DNA of 39,833 bases, from the NCBI GenBank assembly GCA_902761035.1, contig CACWIW010000028.1, positions 65,558 to 105,390 of the forward strand. The letters run 5' to 3'. This document shows, in pieces, positions 8,721 through 16,027 of the stretch (its first letter is position 1; each line of letters opens with the position of its first letter). Made by a program: the position numbers and the translations under genes. The notes beneath the pieces were generated by a model. The model saw only the letters and a list, made by a program, of their open reading frames with translations, made no database searches and was not told the DNA's origin. This stretch comes from an uncultured bacterium (GTDB lineage Bacteria; Verrucomicrobiota; Kiritimatiellia; RFP12; UBA1067).

Positions 8721-9540
8721 GCATTATCCTTTGCGCGTCACGCGGAATGCGTTCGGCATCCGCGCGCAGGATCTACGCACGCTTGCGCGCGGAACGTGGT
8801 GGGCGCGAAGGTGGATCGCCGCGCTGGAGGCGATGCGCCTCGGCGCGCGTTTCGGGCGCGGGCGGCAATACGCGGTCAGCGGACAAGTCACGGACCTCGT
8901 GGTGGAGGGATCGCACGTCTCGGCGTCGGTCGTCGGATCGCGTCCCAATCCCTACCGCGTGACGCTTGACTTCACGGCGGCGGAAGGGACGGCGCGCGAA
9001 CGGATCACGGAGGCAATCAGGTCGCAGCCGATGACGCTTGGGCGGTTGCTCGCGGGCGATCTGCCGGTGGAAGCGGGCGAGCTGTTCCGTGCGGAGGGGG
9101 TACCGCTGTTCCCACAGGCGGAGCCGCGCGGGAAGACGCCGGAGGGCAAGATGATATGGGACGTCGTGATGCGGTGCAGTTGTCCGGACTGGGCACGTCC
9201 TTGCAAGCACATGGCGGCGGTGCTATTGCTTCTCGGCGAGGAGGTGGCACGCCGTCCGGCTACGCTACTTGCGCTGCGCGGCGTGGACGTGGAAGAGCTA
9301 GTCCCGCCCGACGCACCTGAAGGACCTTCCACGCCCGAAGTATCGGGATGGCGTGAAAGTTCGGGGTGGCGGGCCTCCGCGCCCGCAAATGGCGGCGCAC
9401 TTCTAGTGCGCCGTCTAGGCCCGCTGCCGTACTGGCGCGGCACCGCGCGGTGCGTCGAGACGCTGGAGAAGATGCAGACCCGCGCCGCCGCCATCGCCCG
9501 CGAGGCCGCCGCTGGCAATTCCATTGACCTGCGCGTGTAG
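8710..9540 (+). CDS. SWIM zinc-finger protein, partner of the SNF2 ATPase
   Basis: 276 residues from the ATG at 8710; an earlier in-frame start at 8689 lies deeper within the SNF2 gene and is less likely. The SWIM motif C-x-C-x(6)-C-x-H is at residues 156-167 ('CSCPDWARPCKH'), a zinc-binding module for DNA or protein contact. The N-terminus ('WWARRWIAALE') is typical of bacterial SWIM proteins. The pairing with an upstream SNF2 gene is widespread in bacteria, so the two products probably form one remodelling complex; the target is not known. Residues about 215-240 are encoded by hairpin-rich repeat DNA and look like an insertion into the linker before the C-terminal helix. Confidence 0.85.
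   Translation: MGSKHYPLRVTRNAFGIRAQDLRTLARGTWWARRWIAALEAMRLGARFGRGRQYAVSGQVTDLVVEGSHVSASVVGSRPNPYRVTLDFTAAEGTARERITEAIRSQPMTLGRLLAGDLPVEAGELFRAEGVPLFPQAEPRGKTPEGKMIWDVVMRCSCPDWARPCKHMAAVLLLLGEEVARRPATLLALRGVDVEELVPPDAPEGPSTPEVSGWRESSGWRASAPANGGALLVRRLGPLPYWRGTARCVETLEKMQTRAAAIAREAAAGNSIDLRV
9361..9413. repeat. Double-hairpin repeat inserted in the SWIM coding region
   Basis: TCGGGGTGGCGGGCCTC begins the element. Hairpin one is GCGGGC (9369-9374) with GCCCGC (9381-9386). Hairpin two is a 9-bp stem, CGGCGCACT (9393-9401) with AGTGCGCCG (9405-9413), around TCT. The same first half occurs in dnaX (16219-16243), where the gene reads the opposite strand. Confidence 0.75.
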
Positions 9541-9590
9541 TGGCACCGCCATCTTGGCGACGAAAGCAACTGACGCATTTGGACTTTCAT

Positions 9591-9676
9591 TGAGTGTGTC
9601 ATTTTGACACACTCACCTTGTGAGAAAAGGCCGGTTTGTAGCGGAATGTGCCAACTGTGTCAAAATGACACACTCA
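9591..9676. repeat. Inverted pair of TGTGTCA/TGACACA palindromes
   Basis: A perfect palindrome with 11-bp arms (TGAGTGTGTCA 9591-9601, TGACACACTCA 9605-9615) around TTT. A second copy in reverse orientation has arms TGTGTCA (9656-9662) and TGACACA (9666-9672) around AAA and continues CTCAT. No T-run follows, so a protein-binding dyad is as likely as a terminator. Confidence 0.75.
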
Positions 9677-9890
9677 TAGTAGTGGGCTAGACTTTCGCGT
9701 TATACCCCAAGGGGTATGTAATCAAACGGACATATCAATGCGATTGGGAGGATGGGGGTGTAATCTCCTTCGCGCGCGCGCGTCCTTTATATATAGGGAA
9801 CCATTGTCGGAAAACTGCCGGGAAAGTACCAGGAGATTAGGAGTCTAGTAGTTGAGGATAATATTAGCGCTGCTGTTCATTCAACAATAT

Positions 9891-10031
9891 GGTCTGACCT
9901 TTTTATATTTATGGTCAGACCTAATACACAATGAGGTCTGAACTTAATCACAATGAGGTCTGACCAAATACATAAAAAGGTCTGACCAAATATATAATGA
10001 GGTCTGACCAAATATACAAAAAGGTCAGACC
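9891..10031. repeat. Seven GGTCWGACC sites at an exact 22-bp period
   Basis: The 9-base core GGTC(T/A)GACC starts at 9891, 9913, 9935, 9957, 9979, 10001 and 10023, always 22 bases apart. Copies 2 and 7 are in the GGTCAGACC orientation and copy 3 has one substitution (GGTCTGAAC). The 13-base spacers are A/T rich and related to each other (such as AAATATATAATGA and AAATATACAAAAA). Each core is a near-perfect dyad, so each copy could bind a dimer; 22 bp is about two helical turns, placing all sites on one face. It is not a CRISPR array: repeats and spacers are far too short and the spacers are not unique. Confidence 0.85.
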
Positions 10032-10092
10032 TGTTTCGGGAGGGGAGCGCTCCGTCGCGCCCGTATTACCAAGGTTTTGCAGCTGGCTCGAC

Positions 10093-10941
10093 TTAGATGA
10101 AACGGAGGATGGCGGGGGTTACGTCTACAAGCGATTTCACATGTGCGCGGAAATCTTCTTCGCGCGGGCCGTAGGCGATGAAGGGGACCGGATTGCGCGT
10201 GTGGCCGCGCTCGTTCATCTCCTCGATGTTACCGTGGTCGGCCGTGAGCAGCACCGTGATGCCGGCGGCTCGCGTGAAGCGCACGAGGGCGGCGAGGAAC
10301 CTGTCGTAGAGGCGCAGCACGGCGCAGGCGCGGCCGTAGTCCATCGAGTGGCCCGCGACATCCGTCTGGAAAAATTCGTACAGCGTGAAGTCGTTGACGC
10401 GCGCAATGCCGAAGAGATGGGCCGCCGCGTCCTCCGGCGTGATGACGGGAATCTCGGGATAGCGGTCCTGGATTGTCTCGCGCGTGAGGTCCTGCATTAC
10501 CGCCGCGTCGTCGGTCAGGTCGTCGGTGGTGGACACCACCTCCGGCGCGGTGAGCGCCATGACGGTGGTGACGCTCTTGAAGCGGCGTGCGACGAGTTCG
10601 TCCGCCGACTCCACGAGGTAGGCGTCCGCGAACCGCACGCGCTTGCCGCGCGCCTTGAGCTGCAGGAACAGGTTGTCCTCTTCGATCTTCTTCCGCAGCG
10701 ACGGCCCGGGGAAGCCCTCGCAGTGTCGGCCCATGAAGACGGGCGCGTTCACGCCCGTGAACATCGTAGCCTGTCCCGTGGCGGACTGTGGAAGCCCCGG
10801 CATGGAGAGGCAGGCATCAATGGGGACGGCGTGCTGCGCGATGAGGCGGCACAGGGTGGGACAGACCTCGGGATTGACGGGGTTGTCCGGTGCGGGGGCG
10901 CGCATGCCCACGCCGTCGATGAAGAGGAAGACGATTCTCAA
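10093..10941 (-). CDS. Alkaline-phosphatase-superfamily metalloenzyme
   Basis: 282 residues. Metal-site motifs of the phosphopentomutase/phosphoglycerate mutase branch are present: 'FIDGVG' at the start, the nucleophile segment 'QSATGQATMFTG', 'TDVAGHSMDYG' and 'LTADHGNIEEM', with a final His in 'RGHTRNPVPF'. It probably hydrolyses or transfers a phosphate or sulfate ester using two divalent metals; the substrate cannot be read. It starts with TTG at 10941, overlapping the TGA of the upstream gene (TTGA), so translation is likely coupled to that secreted protein. No signal peptide is seen, so it is cytoplasmic. Confidence 0.8.
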   Translation of the reverse strand: MRIVFLFIDGVGMRAPAPDNPVNPEVCPTLCRLIAQHAVPIDACLSMPGLPQSATGQATMFTGVNAPVFMGRHCEGFPGPSLRKKIEEDNLFLQLKARGKRVRFADAYLVESADELVARRFKSVTTVMALTAPEVVSTTDDLTDDAAVMQDLTRETIQDRYPEIPVITPEDAAAHLFGIARVNDFTLYEFFQTDVAGHSMDYGRACAVLRLYDRFLAALVRFTRAAGITVLLTADHGNIEEMNERGHTRNPVPFIAYGPREEDFRAHVKSLVDVTPAILRFI

Positions 10942-13028
10942 AGACCGACAGCCTTCGCTTCCTTTTTGACTTCCACGAGGGCCTTCGGGTCGTCCTTGGC
11001 CTTTTCAAGCGCGGTGGCGTATAGTTTCTTCGCCTCGGCGAGGTACTTGGCCTCGTTCGCGGCGTCCTTGAGGTCGCGCGCGATTTCCGCGCACCGCATG
11101 AAGTTCTTCGCGATCACCCACTCGCGCGAGTAGATGATGCCGGTGGTGGGGTCGCAGTCCTCGAAATCCTTCTGCTCGTCGGACTGCATGAACTCAATGA
11201 ACACCATCAGCTGCCTGATGGCCTCTGCCTTCTTCCCCTCGTTGAACGCCTTGTGGTAGCGCAGCTTCGCGGCGGTTCCCTTGCACCAGCCGGGAGAGTG
11301 GCTGGGTAGACCCTTTTCAAGCAGGTCGATCGCGCCGTCGTAGTTGCCGACGAGGAAGAACGCGTCGAGCCTGCGGTCGAGCATCGTCTGCTTGGCGTCG
11401 TCCGAGAGCTTCGGCAGCAGCGAGGCGGTGAAGTCGAGGATGTTGCTGAGCATCTTGGTGTCCGTGCCGTTCGAAAAGCCGATGATGGCCTCCTCGGCGA
11501 GCTGCCCGACGAGATCCGGCGACACCGCCGTGGTGCGGCCGGGCTTGAACGAGACGAAGCTGTTTCCGTAGAGCGAGCAGAGGGTGCCCGTGTCCGCCAG
11601 TTTCTTCAGATAGGGGATCACGTCATTGGGGCGTCCCGGACAGATGTCGCGGAAGGTCTTGACGGCCGACTTGCGCGCGAACTGGCGGCACCGGCGCTCG
11701 ACGGCGACTTGGCTGTTGGCGTCCTTAAGGCCGGCGATGAGCTTGTCCGCGTCCGCAAAGAGCATGTGGGCGGATTCCGCGTCGTCCTGGGCGCGCTTGA
11801 CGGATCCGTCGAGGAACACGTTCAGCAAATTACCCGGCACCTTCTCCGGGTCTTCGTCGATGAGCGTCTTCACCACGAGGGCGTTCAGCGCGCGCATGTT
11901 CTCGGTGGACACGGCGCTTTCCGCAATGCGGGGATACGTTGACGCGATGAGGCGGAGGATGAATTCGTCAGAAGGAGGCGGGAAGTCGGCCTTGCTGAAC
12001 TCCGCCATTTCCTTTTCGCCGAAACGCGCGCAGAACGCGCGCGTGGAGGCGATTTTCCGCAGGTAGGCGACGGCGTTTGCCGGATCCTCGCCGCAGAGTT
12101 TCTGGCTCGTCTGGTCGATCATCCGCTCACCGAACGCTTGGAGGCGCTGGTTGATGACGGTCTGCGCGTCCTCCGCCGCAAGTTTCGCGCGGAGGCGTCC
12201 GGCGTCGGCGAGAAGCTGGCGAACCGCGGCGGCATTTGTCTGCGCGCGCTCGAACGACGGTGCGAGGAGAGCGTCGATCAGCGCGTCGCGCACGTCGGCG
12301 GAAATGCCCTCTTCGGAGAGGAAGTCGATGACGGTCGCCTCGAATGCGCGGATGTTCTGGGCGTTGGTGCCGTCGCCCATTAGGGCGGGTTGCATGTTTC
12401 GGACGAGTGCGCCGATAAATTCGGGGCGCACGGATGCGAGCGGGCTGGCGGGGACCGTCACCATCTTGCCGCCGAACTGGGCTGTGACGGTTTTCGTGGC
12501 GATGAGCTGCTTCAGGAATGGAACCACTAGGCTGGGCTGGTTCTTGCAGATGTCCTGGCTCGTCAACTCGATCGCCTGCTCGCCGAAGGACTGGAACAGT
12601 CGCAAGAGTTCCTGTCGTGCATCGTCATCTTCAACGCGCGCGAAGAAGTCCGCGCCGGCCGCGAACATCTCGGCGGCCAGTTCGGCGTTTCCCTGGGCGT
12701 AGGTGGCGAGGATACCGAAGGACGTGCTCCACATCTCCCCGATCTCGCGGGGCGAGCTGCTCGGCACGAGCGCGAAGTGGTAGTAGGGGAACTGGAGCGA
12801 CGTGCCGCAGAGAAGGGTGGTCTTCCCCGGAAGGGACATGAGCTCGGCGAGCTTCGCGCGCGCGGCGGCGAAACCCTCGGCGTTTGTGACCACTCCTTGC
12901 GGCGCGGCCGCTTGAGGTTCGTCACCTTGCGGCGCGGCGGAGGGCGATGGTGCAGGGAGGTCCTGTCCGAAGCTGGCTCCAACGAGGGCCACTGCGGCGA
13001 GGGCTGTGGAAAGGCGTGTTTTTTTCAT
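10938..13028 (-). CDS. Secreted helical protein with three 151-residue repeats
   Basis: 696 residues with a signal peptide (KK-T-R then a hydrophobic stretch ending near 'ASFG-Q') and a Pro/Ala/Gln linker (25-45). Three homologous units follow at an exact 151-residue spacing, marked by 'FGEQAIELTSQDIC' (148-161), 'FGERMIDQTSQKLC' (299-312) and 'FARKSAVKTFRDIC' (450-463), each followed by a hydrophobic helix ('VVPFLKQL', 'AVAYLRKI', 'VIPYLKKL'). Each unit carries a conserved Cys. The C-terminal 130 residues look like TPR-type helices ('AANEAKYLAEAKKLYATALEKA'). It resembles helical-repeat scaffolds of the periplasm; no family is recognised. It is the first gene of a two-gene unit with the phosphatase-like enzyme. 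Confidence 0.8.
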   Translation of the reverse strand: MKKTRLSTALAAVALVGASFGQDLPAPSPSAAPQGDEPQAAAPQGVVTNAEGFAAARAKLAELMSLPGKTTLLCGTSLQFPYYHFALVPSSSPREIGEMWSTSFGILATYAQGNAELAAEMFAAGADFFARVEDDDARQELLRLFQSFGEQAIELTSQDICKNQPSLVVPFLKQLIATKTVTAQFGGKMVTVPASPLASVRPEFIGALVRNMQPALMGDGTNAQNIRAFEATVIDFLSEEGISADVRDALIDALLAPSFERAQTNAAAVRQLLADAGRLRAKLAAEDAQTVINQRLQAFGERMIDQTSQKLCGEDPANAVAYLRKIASTRAFCARFGEKEMAEFSKADFPPPSDEFILRLIASTYPRIAESAVSTENMRALNALVVKTLIDEDPEKVPGNLLNVFLDGSVKRAQDDAESAHMLFADADKLIAGLKDANSQVAVERRCRQFARKSAVKTFRDICPGRPNDVIPYLKKLADTGTLCSLYGNSFVSFKPGRTTAVSPDLVGQLAEEAIIGFSNGTDTKMLSNILDFTASLLPKLSDDAKQTMLDRRLDAFFLVGNYDGAIDLLEKGLPSHSPGWCKGTAAKLRYHKAFNEGKKAEAIRQLMVFIEFMQSDEQKDFEDCDPTTGIIYSREWVIAKNFMRCAEIARDLKDAANEAKYLAEAKKLYATALEKAKDDPKALVEVKKEAKAVGL

Positions 13029-13059
13029 GTGAAGAGTTCCTTGTCAAGCGTTTGCCTAT

Positions 13060-13088
13060 ATTATAAGACGAAATGACATTTGACGCAA
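13060..13088 (-). promoter_or_regulatory. Promoter of the 151-residue-repeat protein
   Basis: On the minus strand, TTGCGT (13088-13083), 17 bases, then TATAAT (13065-13060). Its -35 overlaps the -35 of the divergent homoserine dehydrogenase promoter. Confidence 0.65.
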
Positions 13089-13108
13089 GAGGGAGAATTA
13101 GGTATTAT
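13080..13108 (+). promoter_or_regulatory. Promoter of homoserine dehydrogenase
   Basis: TTGACG (13080-13085), 17 bases, TATTAT (13103-13108). The transcript would start near 13115, about 50 bases before the ATG at 13164. The -35 shares three bases with the -35 of the opposite promoter, so the polymerases should exclude each other. Confidence 0.7.
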
Positions 13109-13163
13109 ACAGACCATCCGGCGGCGAAGGTTTTGCTCCGCACGCCAGAGAATAGGAGAACGA

Positions 13164-14462
13164 ATGAAAGAAATTGGAGTTGGCATACTAGGATTCGGCA
13201 CGGTTGGCGCCGGCGTGGCAGAGGGTCTGCTGCGCAACCGCAAACTGATGGCCGAGCGATTGGACGTGGACATCGTCCTGAAGCGCATCGCGGACCTCGA
13301 CATCACGACGGACCGCGGCGTGCGCGTGGACCCGGACGTGCTCACCACGGACGCGCAGGCCGTGATCGCGGATCCGGACGTGCGCATCGTCGTGGAGACG
13401 ATCGGCGGTACGGGCATAGCGCGCACGCTCGTCCTGGCGGCGCTCAACGCGGGCAAGGCCGTGGTCACCGCCAACAAGAAGCTGCTCGCCGAATGCGGCA
13501 AGGAGATCTTCGACACGGCGAAGAAGAACGGCGTGGACATCTACTTCGGCGCGTCCGTGGGTGGCGGCATCCCGATCATCCGCAGCCTCCGCGAAGGTCT
13601 CGCCGGCAACGAGATCCTCCAGATCCACGGCATCCTCAACGGCACCTGCAACTACATCCTCACGCGCATGGAGAACGAGGGCAAGCCGTTCGACGAGGTC
13701 CTCGCCGACGCCCAGAAGCTTGGTTACGCCGAGGCGAATCCGTCTCTCGACATCGACGGCTTCGACACCGCGCACAAGGCCTGCATCCTCTCCGCGCTCG
13801 CCTACGGCTTCCAGCCGTCGCTCGACCAGGTGCAGATCGAGGGCATCCGCAACCTCTCCGGCATCGACGTGCGGTACGCCGCCGACTTCGGGTACCGCAT
13901 CAAGCTCCTCGCGGTCGTCGCGCGGCACGACGCGGACATCGAGGTGGGCGTGCATCCCACGCTAGTGCCGTTCTCCCACATGCTCGCGAGCGTGAACGGC
14001 GTGTTCAACGCCGCGATGGTGCGCGGCGACCTCGTGGGCGATACGCTCTTCTACGGACGCGGCGCGGGACGCCTTCCCACGGCATCCACCGTCATCGGCG
14101 ACATCGGCGACATCGCGCGCAACATGGCGCACGGCGAGACGCGCTACACGCGCGGCGTGCCCGAGTACGGCGAGGGCGCCACGAAGCTCCGTGCGCCCGG
14201 CGACATCGTGAGCCGTTTCTACCTCCGCTTCATGGTGGCCGACCGCGCCGGCAGCTTCGGCACGATCTCCACCACGCTCGGCAACCACGGCGTGTCGATC
14301 TCGGCCGCCACGCAGAAGGACGAGGATGGCGGCGGGACCGGTTTCGTGCCCGTGGTGGTGCTCACGCACCCTGCGCCCGCGAAGGCGCTCGACGCTGCGC
14401 TCGCGGAAATCGCCCAGGCCGGCGTCGTGGGCGAGACGCCCATCAGGCTCCGCATGCTCTAG
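13164..14462 (+). CDS. hom: Homoserine dehydrogenase
   Basis: 432 residues. Reduces aspartate semialdehyde to homoserine for threonine and methionine synthesis, in the cytoplasm. The N-terminal Rossmann fold has 'GFGTVGAG'; 'VTANKKLLA' and 'ASVGGGIPII' mark the substrate region, followed by 'GILNGTCNYIL' and 'GYAEANPSLDIDGFDTAHK', the catalytic Lys and Asp segments. Residues about 350-430 form a C-terminal ACT domain, so feedback control by threonine is plausible. The start is the ATG at 13164 with AGGAG upstream; an earlier ATG at 13080 would fall within the -35 of the promoter. A bidirectional terminator follows. No aspartokinase gene is adjacent. Confidence 0.95.
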   Translation: MKEIGVGILGFGTVGAGVAEGLLRNRKLMAERLDVDIVLKRIADLDITTDRGVRVDPDVLTTDAQAVIADPDVRIVVETIGGTGIARTLVLAALNAGKAVVTANKKLLAECGKEIFDTAKKNGVDIYFGASVGGGIPIIRSLREGLAGNEILQIHGILNGTCNYILTRMENEGKPFDEVLADAQKLGYAEANPSLDIDGFDTAHKACILSALAYGFQPSLDQVQIEGIRNLSGIDVRYAADFGYRIKLLAVVARHDADIEVGVHPTLVPFSHMLASVNGVFNAAMVRGDLVGDTLFYGRGAGRLPTASTVIGDIGDIARNMAHGETRYTRGVPEYGEGATKLRAPGDIVSRFYLRFMVADRAGSFGTISTTLGNHGVSISAATQKDEDGGGTGFVPVVVLTHPAPAKALDAALAEIAQAGVVGETPIRLRML

Positions 14463-14482
14463 ACGCCGGTTCAGGACAAAAC

Positions 14483-14514
14483 AAGAAGCCCCCGTCGAAA
14501 GACGGAGGCTTCTT
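14483..14514. terminator. Bidirectional terminator between hom and the small basic protein
   Basis: AAGAAGCC (14483-14490) pairs with GGCTTCTT (14507-14514), with a further CCGTC/GACGG stem after one mismatch, closed by a GAAA tetraloop. T-rich sequence lies beyond both ends, so it can serve both convergent genes. Confidence 0.85.
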
Positions 14515-14534
14515 GCTGTTTTGGCGGACGTGAA

Positions 14535-14690
14535 TCAGGCTTCCGGCTTGGTCTTCCTGAGACCAAGGCCGCGGTCGCCTTCCTTCCACTGGCCGCGCTG
14601 CTGAAGCAGATTGACGCGCTCAAAACGCTTCAAGACGTTACGCTTGGACGTAATCTTGCTAGTTCCTCTCAGACTGCGATGCTGACTCAT
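14535..14690 (-). CDS. Small basic protein of the Chlamydiae/Verrucomicrobia type
   Basis: 51 residues starting MSQHRSLRGTSKITSKRNVL and ending RKTKPEA, strongly basic. It matches my recollection of the short basic protein family described from Chlamydiae and Verrucomicrobia, thought to be ribosome- or RNA-associated; its precise role is not settled. AGGAG lies 11 bases before the ATG, and a strong promoter and terminator frame it as a single-gene unit. It is a useful taxonomic marker for the PVC group. Convergent with hom and divergent from the carboxypeptidase gene. Confidence 0.85.
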   Translation of the reverse strand: MSQHRSLRGTSKITSKRNVLKRFERVNLLQQRGQWKEGDRGLGLRKTKPEA

Positions 14691-14723
14691 TTTTTTCTTC
14701 TCCTGTTCAAAAGCGGAGACAAC

Positions 14724-14752
14724 AGTTTACCAAAATACGGTCCCGCACGCAA
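14724..14752 (-). promoter_or_regulatory. Promoter of the small basic protein
   Basis: Minus-strand TTGCGT (14752-14747), 17 bases, TAAACT (14729-14724) preceded by TGG (extended -10). One of the best promoter matches in the window, as expected for an abundant protein. Confidence 0.75.
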
Positions 14753-14790
14753 GGGGGAATGCTCAAAATCTAAAAATTGTGACTTTGTGC

Positions 14791-14819
14791 TTGTCTAGCG
14801 CGGCATGTTATGAGATACT
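14791..14819 (+). promoter_or_regulatory. Promoter of the D,D-carboxypeptidase gene
   Basis: TTGTCT (14791-14796), 17 bases, GATACT (14814-14819). The expected start, about 14826, leaves only about four bases before the ATG at 14830, and no ribosome site is visible there. Confidence 0.5.
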
Positions 14820-14829
14820 AGCGGGCGCT

Positions 14830-16005
14830 ATGCAGAAGTGTCATTTGATCAAAGTATGTTTTTCCACGGCGTGGCTGGTCGCGGCTGGCTGGACATTCGC
14901 GGCTCCCGCTCCCATTCAGCGCGGTCCGCTCATGCGCGGCACGGCGCCCGCAAAGGCTGCACCTGCGCCTGTGAAGGCCGCGCCTACTCATGTAAAGGCT
15001 GCGCCTGCGCTTGCGAAGAAGCCTGTCCCCGTGAAGGCCGCGCCTGCCCTTGCGAAGAAGCCTGTGCCCGCGAAGGCGGTGCCGCCACAGGCGAAAAAGC
15101 CAATTCCGGTCAAGCCAGCGTCTGCTCCTGCGCCCACTGCCACGTCGTACGGTCCGCGAGCGCCTTACCGTGGCGCCATCGCGGTGGACGCCGATTCGGG
15201 ACGCATCCTCTTCTCAGACAACATGCGCACGCCGGGGTATCCTGCTTCCGTCACAAAGCTGATGACGTTCCTGCTTGTCTTGGAGGACATCCAGGCAGGT
15301 CTCTACGGCCTGAACGACCGCGCCGTTGCGAGTCCGCTCGCGTCGTCGATGGAGCCGAGCAAGGTGGACATCCGTCCGGGACAGTCGATGACGATCCACG
15401 ACCTGCTGCTCTCCATCATGGTGAAGAGCGCGAACGATGCTGCCGAGGTATTGGCCGAACACTCGGCACGTGCTCACCTGCGCCGGCGCGGAGCTCCATC
15501 CGACCTATCTCCTGCGGAGCTGTGCGCGGAGTTCGTCGCGCGCATGAACCATCGTGCAAAGGAGCTGGGCATGCACGATACGCGCTACGCATCGCCAAAC
15601 GGACTTCCGCCTCCCCGCAGGTCGAAGCGTGGTTTCGACGTGTCGACGGCCGCAGATCTCGTGAAGCTCGGAAGGGTGCTGGTGCGCATGCCCAAGGCGC
15701 TTTCATATACGTCGCGCGCGTCTTGCACCGTGACGGATGGTTCCGGCAAGTCCCTGACTCTTGTCGGGCACAACTACTTCATTCCGGGCAACCCCGATCC
15801 GAAACGCCTCTGTACGCCATTGCCCGAATGCGACGGACTCAAGACCGGCTACACCGCCGCGTCCGGCTGCTCGATCATGCTCACCGCGCGTCGCAACGGC
15901 AGGCGCGTGATTGTGATGGTGCTGGGCAGTGCCGGACGCCACGAGCGCGAGAGGGCTGCCGGCCATATCCTCCGCGACGCACTAGACGCCATCTCCATTT
16001 GGTAG
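14830..16005 (+). CDS. D-alanyl-D-alanine carboxypeptidase (S11/PBP5-like)
   Basis: 391 residues. Trims the terminal D-Ala from peptidoglycan stem peptides in the periplasm. The three penicillin-binding motifs are present: SxxK at 140-143 (SVTK), SxN at 200-202 (SAN) and KTG at 338-340. A signal peptide (about 1-25) is followed by an Ala/Lys/Pro repeat (about 38-103) with recurring 'VKAAPA' and 'AKKPVP', like a TonB-type stalk that could hold the enzyme away from the membrane. The usual C-terminal amphipathic anchor of PBP5 is missing; the chain ends right after the catalytic domain. An earlier in-frame ATG at 14779 would precede the promoter and is not preferred. Convergent with dnaX, 22 bases apart. 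Confidence 0.88.
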   Translation: MQKCHLIKVCFSTAWLVAAGWTFAAPAPIQRGPLMRGTAPAKAAPAPVKAAPTHVKAAPALAKKPVPVKAAPALAKKPVPAKAVPPQAKKPIPVKPASAPAPTATSYGPRAPYRGAIAVDADSGRILFSDNMRTPGYPASVTKLMTFLLVLEDIQAGLYGLNDRAVASPLASSMEPSKVDIRPGQSMTIHDLLLSIMVKSANDAAEVLAEHSARAHLRRRGAPSDLSPAELCAEFVARMNHRAKELGMHDTRYASPNGLPPPRRSKRGFDVSTAADLVKLGRVLVRMPKALSYTSRASCTVTDGSGKSLTLVGHNYFIPGNPDPKRLCTPLPECDGLKTGYTAASGCSIMLTARRNGRRVIVMVLGSAGRHERERAAGHILRDALDAISIW

Positions 16006-16027
16006 TGGTGGCGTAGTGGGCGGAACC

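Larger units (their letters stand above)
9541..10092. other. Gene-free convergent spacer rich in palindromes
   Basis: 552 bases between the ends of the SWIM gene (plus) and the phosphatase-like gene (minus). It is AT-rich relative to its surroundings. No convincing coding frame is seen. It holds a perfect palindrome and its inverted partner, an ATACCCC/GGGGTAT palindrome (9702-9717), a (CG)n run (about 9770-9782) bracketed by TAATCTCCT (9761-9769) and AGGAGATTA (9831-9839), and the 22-bp array, each described separately where supported. Confidence 0.7.

Noticed and set aside
9891..10031. CRISPR array
   Set aside because: Repeat core 9 bases, spacers 13 bases and similar to each other; no cas genes.
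9997..11133. A 378-codon plus-strand frame starting inside the 22-bp array
   Set aside because: It runs antisense through the phosphatase-like gene, whose motifs are unmistakable; no ribosome site and no known fold.
13080..13163. Earlier start for homoserine dehydrogenase at 13080
   Set aside because: That codon is part of the -35 box of the promoter and upstream of the transcript start; the ATG at 13164 has a ribosome site and begins at the conserved Rossmann strand.
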